From positions 1-8,725 of the forward strand of contig CAILMK010000539.1 of the NCBI GenBank assembly GCA_903835275.1: a stretch of 8,725 bases of DNA, given 5' to 3'. Source of the DNA: an uncultured bacterium. GTDB taxonomy: Bacteria > Bacteroidota > Bacteroidia > CAILMK01. The translations under genes were made by a program, and so were the position numbers. This document shows positions 6,262 through 8,725 of the stretch, piece by piece. Positions within the stretch are counted from its first letter, which is position 1. Each line of letters starts with the position of its first letter. The notes below the pieces were generated by a model, which worked only from the letters and a program-made list of their open reading frames with translations, was not told where the DNA came from and made no database searches.

Positions 6262-6390
6262 AAGTAAGTCATCCCCCTTACCCCCTTCAAAGGGAGAATA
6301 GCGCTTCGCGCTAAAAATCGAAGATTTTTGAATTCCCCTCCTGTTTTTAGGAGGGGTGCCCTTCAGGGCGGGGTGGTCGTAATTCGCAAT
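6262..6390. repeat. multi-hairpin intergenic repeat inserted between receptor and propeller genes
   Basis: The 137 bases between the receptor stop and the propeller start contain several short hairpins in a row. Stems are tagcgc/gcgcta (6299-6304 with 6308-6313), aaaaatc/gattttt (6313-6319 with 6323-6329), cccctcct/aggagggg (6335-6342 with 6349-6356) and gccct/agggc (6358-6362 with 6365-6369). A cccttcaaaggg stem lies near 6283-6294. Base composition differs sharply from the flanks. The element resembles common Bacteroidota intergenic repeats built from cccctcc/ggagggg arms. Within a polycistronic message it could stabilise or attenuate RNA and so change the ratio of receptor to lipoprotein. 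Confidence 0.6.
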
Positions 6391-6395
6391 TGTCG

Positions 6396-8297
6396 TCATA
6401 TGTGTACGCTTATTCCCGCTTCAATATATCTTCCCGGCATGGGATACCATTGGATGGTCTGGTATTCCACATCAAAGATATTGCGGCATTTTATATGTAG
6501 TGTGGTGTTGATTTTTTTATAAGTAATAGTTTTGGAAATGGTCAGGTTCACAAGTCCATACCCCGGCAGGGAAATTGAATTGTCAGGTGTTGTATATCTC
6601 AATCCGGTATAGGAATATTCAGCCAGCAAAGTCCAGTTTTTATACATTCCTTTGAGTGCTGAATAAAACGTTTCTTTCGGAATATAGATCAATTGCCTTC
6701 CTTCAGAAAGATCATAATTGCTGAGAGAGGATCTGGTAATGGAATTTACATAAGAATATCCGCCGCTCGCTGCTAAAAGGGTATTCGCGGTTCTGTATTC
6801 AATTCCTTCATTCAGTTCCAATCCGGAAGTATTTACTTTCTTTAAATTTTGTGCTTCGTAATAGCCTTTATCCTTGGGAAGCCATATGATCTGATTAGTT
6901 ATGTCAGAGGCATAAGTGGTCAACTCCGAATTCAAATGTGTGCGCTGAGTTATTTTTACATCACTCATTAAACTTGCATCACCCGTGTAGGCAAGTTCAG
7001 GCTTCAGGTCCGGATTTCCACCGGGAACCCAGTACAGATCATAAAGGGCAGGATAATTAAAATTTCGTCCTCCACTTATGCGCAATTGCAAACGCTTCTG
7101 TGAAAGAATATCCTGCATCAGGGCGAGATTGAAAGCGGCAGGATAAAAAACATTATTTACTGTTTCCTCACGTGCTGTTGCCAGATATTGGAAGGAACCA
7201 AGCAACTGGGAAAAACTTGCATATCCCGATATCCTTTGCTGGGTTTTATCGCTCAGGAATCCACTGGAAATCGCTTTGTCATCCACATATTGCAGAGAAG
7301 TTTCTATGTTTATATTATGGCTTAACTCGGCAGTAGCATCCGTCTTGAAAAACAATTTTTTCACCTGACTTTTTTCATCTATCAGGGATAAATAATCACG
7401 GTAATGAATGGCTTCATCCGTAAAAGCAGCCTTGGTTTGCCAGTCTATTTTATTGAATTTATGTTCATAACCAAAATACAATCTTGTAGAACTATCATTC
7501 TTCCATTGCCTGCCGTTGACAGAAGTCATAGGCTGTGCAATATCCCTGCTGAATGTCTGGTACCAGAGCATCCCGGTAAAAATATCTTTTGTGGTGGGCT
7601 GCCAGGCAAGTTGTTGGATTCCTCCATAAAGAGCACCTGCAGCTTTTGTCTGGGTTTCCTCAGGAAAACCAAACTTCGCCAGATTGAAATAAGAATAATT
7701 ATTTTCTGCCTTGTAAAAGAAAATTTTTGTGACCCCCGTCAAATGACTATCACCGTAAGATGCGTCTGCATATCCCTTTTGTGTTCCAAAGCTACCGACG
7801 GAATATCCGGCATCCACATCATTTTTTCCCATGATGATAGTATTCTGCAATTGCACCGAACCGCCTAAACCTCCGATGCCTTTTTGCAAACTGGAATTTC
7901 CATAAAGCACTTGTGCATTATCAAAAGTGGAATTGGAAACCAGTGTAAAATCAAATACTCCCCCTGCCGATGAACCCACCGGAATATCATTCCAGAAAAT
8001 TTTTGTCTGGCTGGAACCGGTGCCGCGCAATGAAATAGTACCAAAACCGGTACCATACGATTTTATAAAAACAGAATTATTAGTGCTTAATAAATCAGCC
8101 AGATTGCTCGTTTTGTATTGCGCTAAGGTAATGGAATCATACAAGGTGATTTTTTGAATGCCCGTCTTGTTTTTCCCCGGCTTAATGACGTTTACCTCCT
8201 TGAGCGACAGAGTATCCTTACCTATTTGCGCGTAAGAATTTTGAGCAAGAAAAACCAGCCACAATAAAACAGCAATATTTTTGATTGTCACTATCAT
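6396..8297 (-). CDS. btuB: TonB-dependent outer-membrane receptor, BtuB-like (vitamin B12)
   Basis: The product is 633 residues, close to BtuB-size receptors and shorter than SusC-type ones. A signal peptide ends near SYAQ (21-24). A TonB-box-like segment, LSLKEVNVI, lies at 30-38. The plug domain (about 45-150) includes LADLLS, SYGTGFGTISLRGTG (80-94), FWNDIPV (101-107) and GGLGGSVQL. The rest is alternating beta-strand sequence of a 22-strand barrel, including a PALYDLYWVPGGNPDLKPE motif typical of the family's barrel. The protein ends in SVHI, not the usual terminal aromatic residue. No carboxypeptidase-like N-terminal domain is present. The start ATG overlaps the upstream TGA as ATGA, implying translational coupling. 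The B12 assignment rests on size, plug style and the BtuG-like gene next to it; another TonB substrate cannot be excluded. Confidence 0.87.
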   Translation of the reverse strand: MIVTIKNIAVLLWLVFLAQNSYAQIGKDTLSLKEVNVIKPGKNKTGIQKITLYDSITLAQYKTSNLADLLSTNNSVFIKSYGTGFGTISLRGTGSSQTKIFWNDIPVGSSAGGVFDFTLVSNSTFDNAQVLYGNSSLQKGIGGLGGSVQLQNTIIMGKNDVDAGYSVGSFGTQKGYADASYGDSHLTGVTKIFFYKAENNYSYFNLAKFGFPEETQTKAAGALYGGIQQLAWQPTTKDIFTGMLWYQTFSRDIAQPMTSVNGRQWKNDSSTRLYFGYEHKFNKIDWQTKAAFTDEAIHYRDYLSLIDEKSQVKKLFFKTDATAELSHNINIETSLQYVDDKAISSGFLSDKTQQRISGYASFSQLLGSFQYLATAREETVNNVFYPAAFNLALMQDILSQKRLQLRISGGRNFNYPALYDLYWVPGGNPDLKPELAYTGDASLMSDVKITQRTHLNSELTTYASDITNQIIWLPKDKGYYEAQNLKKVNTSGLELNEGIEYRTANTLLAASGGYSYVNSITRSSLSNYDLSEGRQLIYIPKETFYSALKGMYKNWTLLAEYSYTGLRYTTPDNSISLPGYGLVNLTISKTITYKKINTTLHIKCRNIFDVEYQTIQWYPMPGRYIEAGISVHI

Positions 8298-8686
8298 TTA
8301 CTGACAATTAAAACTTTTTTGACGCGCACCTTGCTTCCATTAATTACCCTTACAAGATACATTCCCTGTGCAAGTTTTGGAATATTGATACTTAAAACAT
8401 TTGCTAAAGGTGTTGTCTTTTCTTCAAGGCAAATTCTTCCTATCAAATCAATGATCTGAACGGTAACAGGATTTGTCGGCAACTGTTGAAAACTGATAAA
8501 TAATTTATCTCCTGATATAAGTGGCGATGGATAAATATGATCTGCGTATTTTAAAGTATCAGGATTCCCGTTTTCATTAAAATGCACTGAAGTGGAAGTC
8601 ATTGCATACCCATCACCCTTTCCACCGCGATAAGCAGTTTGGGCTTTGAGGTTATTGGTAAAATATAAGAGTGGAAAAATTAACAA
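8294..8686 (-). CDS. small T9SS type A sorting-domain protein, N-terminus uncertain
   Basis: Residues from about 40 to 130 form a T9SS C-terminal sorting domain: YPSPLISGDKLFISF, VTVQIIDLIGRI, IPKLAQGMYLVRVI and KKVLIVSK. These match the YPNP...DLxGR...GxYxVxV...KxxxxK pattern that directs export across the outer membrane. Before it lies only a short region with YRGGKGDGYAMT and a signal-peptide end, LKAQ. The mature protein is therefore only about 115 residues, with little besides the sorting domain. The start given is TTG 8686, which yields a signal peptide lacking a basic N-region. The frame is open to the window edge, and KATIWLLIFPLLYF would make a better signal peptide, so the real start may lie beyond 8725. 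It is the furthest upstream gene visible in the B12-uptake-like operon and its stop overlaps the receptor start. Its function is unknown. Confidence 0.8.
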   Translation of the reverse strand: MLIFPLLYFTNNLKAQTAYRGGKGDGYAMTSTSVHFNENGNPDTLKYADHIYPSPLISGDKLFISFQQLPTNPVTVQIIDLIGRICLEEKTTPLANVLSINIPKLAQGMYLVRVINGSKVRVKKVLIVSK

Positions 8687-8704
8687 CCATATGGTTGCTT
8701 TTCC

Positions 8705-8725
8705 AAATCCGCAATCCGCAATCCG
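8705..8725. repeat. heptamer tandem repeat at the window edge
   Basis: Three tandem 7-base units, aaatccg, caatccg and caatccg, run to the last base and may continue outside. They lie at the 5' end of the T9SS-protein gene. On the - strand the unit reads CGGATTG. A 7-base unit changes the reading frame with each copy gained or lost, so if it lies inside the coding region or leader, slippage could affect expression. The true copy number is not visible. Confidence 0.6.

Noticed and set aside
6259..6399. N-terminal extension of the BtuG-like protein from ATG 6399
   Set aside because: The extension is encoded by a hairpin-rich repeat and would bury a lipoprotein signal peptide 47 residues inside the protein.
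7404..7868. 154-residue + strand open frame opposite the receptor gene
   Set aside because: It is antisense to a strongly supported TonB receptor coding region and has no recognisable motifs.
8687..8725. Cobalamin riboswitch ahead of the operon
   Set aside because: Only 39 bases are available and they contain no B12-box-like sequence; a riboswitch could only lie outside the window.

Overview
The window looks like a chromosomal segment from a Bacteroidota bacterium, probably an environmental Chitinophagales/Sphingobacteriales-type lineage. The evidence is: lipoproteins with short signal peptides ending in C-K-K; a type IX secretion (T9SS) C-terminal sorting domain; a Bacteroidota-style TonB-dependent receptor paired with a beta-propeller lipoprotein; and promoter boxes matching the phylum's TAnnTTTG -7 element, with no strong Shine-Dalgarno sites. 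No rRNA, tRNA, IS transposase, CRISPR array or phage gene is visible.

Left part (1-2290, + strand). An SRPBCC/AHSA1-family gene carries an in-frame stop at its seventh codon. It is followed by a 348-base gene-free stretch that holds a large imperfect palindrome and a pseudoknot-like pair of overlapping inverted repeats. Then come rpe (ribulose-phosphate 3-epimerase), with a promoter almost touching its start codon, and psd (phosphatidylserine decarboxylase), 35 bases downstream and probably cotranscribed. A GC-rich hairpin closes this unit.

Middle part (2290-4500). Two tandem paralogous small lipoproteins of unknown function lie on the - strand. They are divergent from a cation diffusion facilitator with a cysteine-rich C-terminal tail, which starts at TTG. 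An inverted array of CTCTGTG-like units separates this gene from the next, convergent operon.

Right part (4497-8725, - strand, transcribed right to left). This is a four-gene operon: a small T9SS-sorted surface/secreted protein, a BtuB-like TonB-dependent receptor (ATGA overlap with the previous gene), a BtuG-like beta-propeller lipoprotein, and a Dph6/COG2102-type PP-loop ATPase. The receptor plus propeller pair matches the vitamin B12 capture and import complex known from Bacteroides. The T9SS protein and the PP-loop ATPase are the less understood members. No cobalamin riboswitch is visible; the operon's leader lies beyond the right edge.

The intergenic DNA is unusually rich in repeat-like structured elements of at least five distinct kinds, one of them inserted between the receptor and propeller genes. 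Several resemble dispersed intergenic repeats I recall from Bacteroidota genomes, but copy number cannot be tested from this window.
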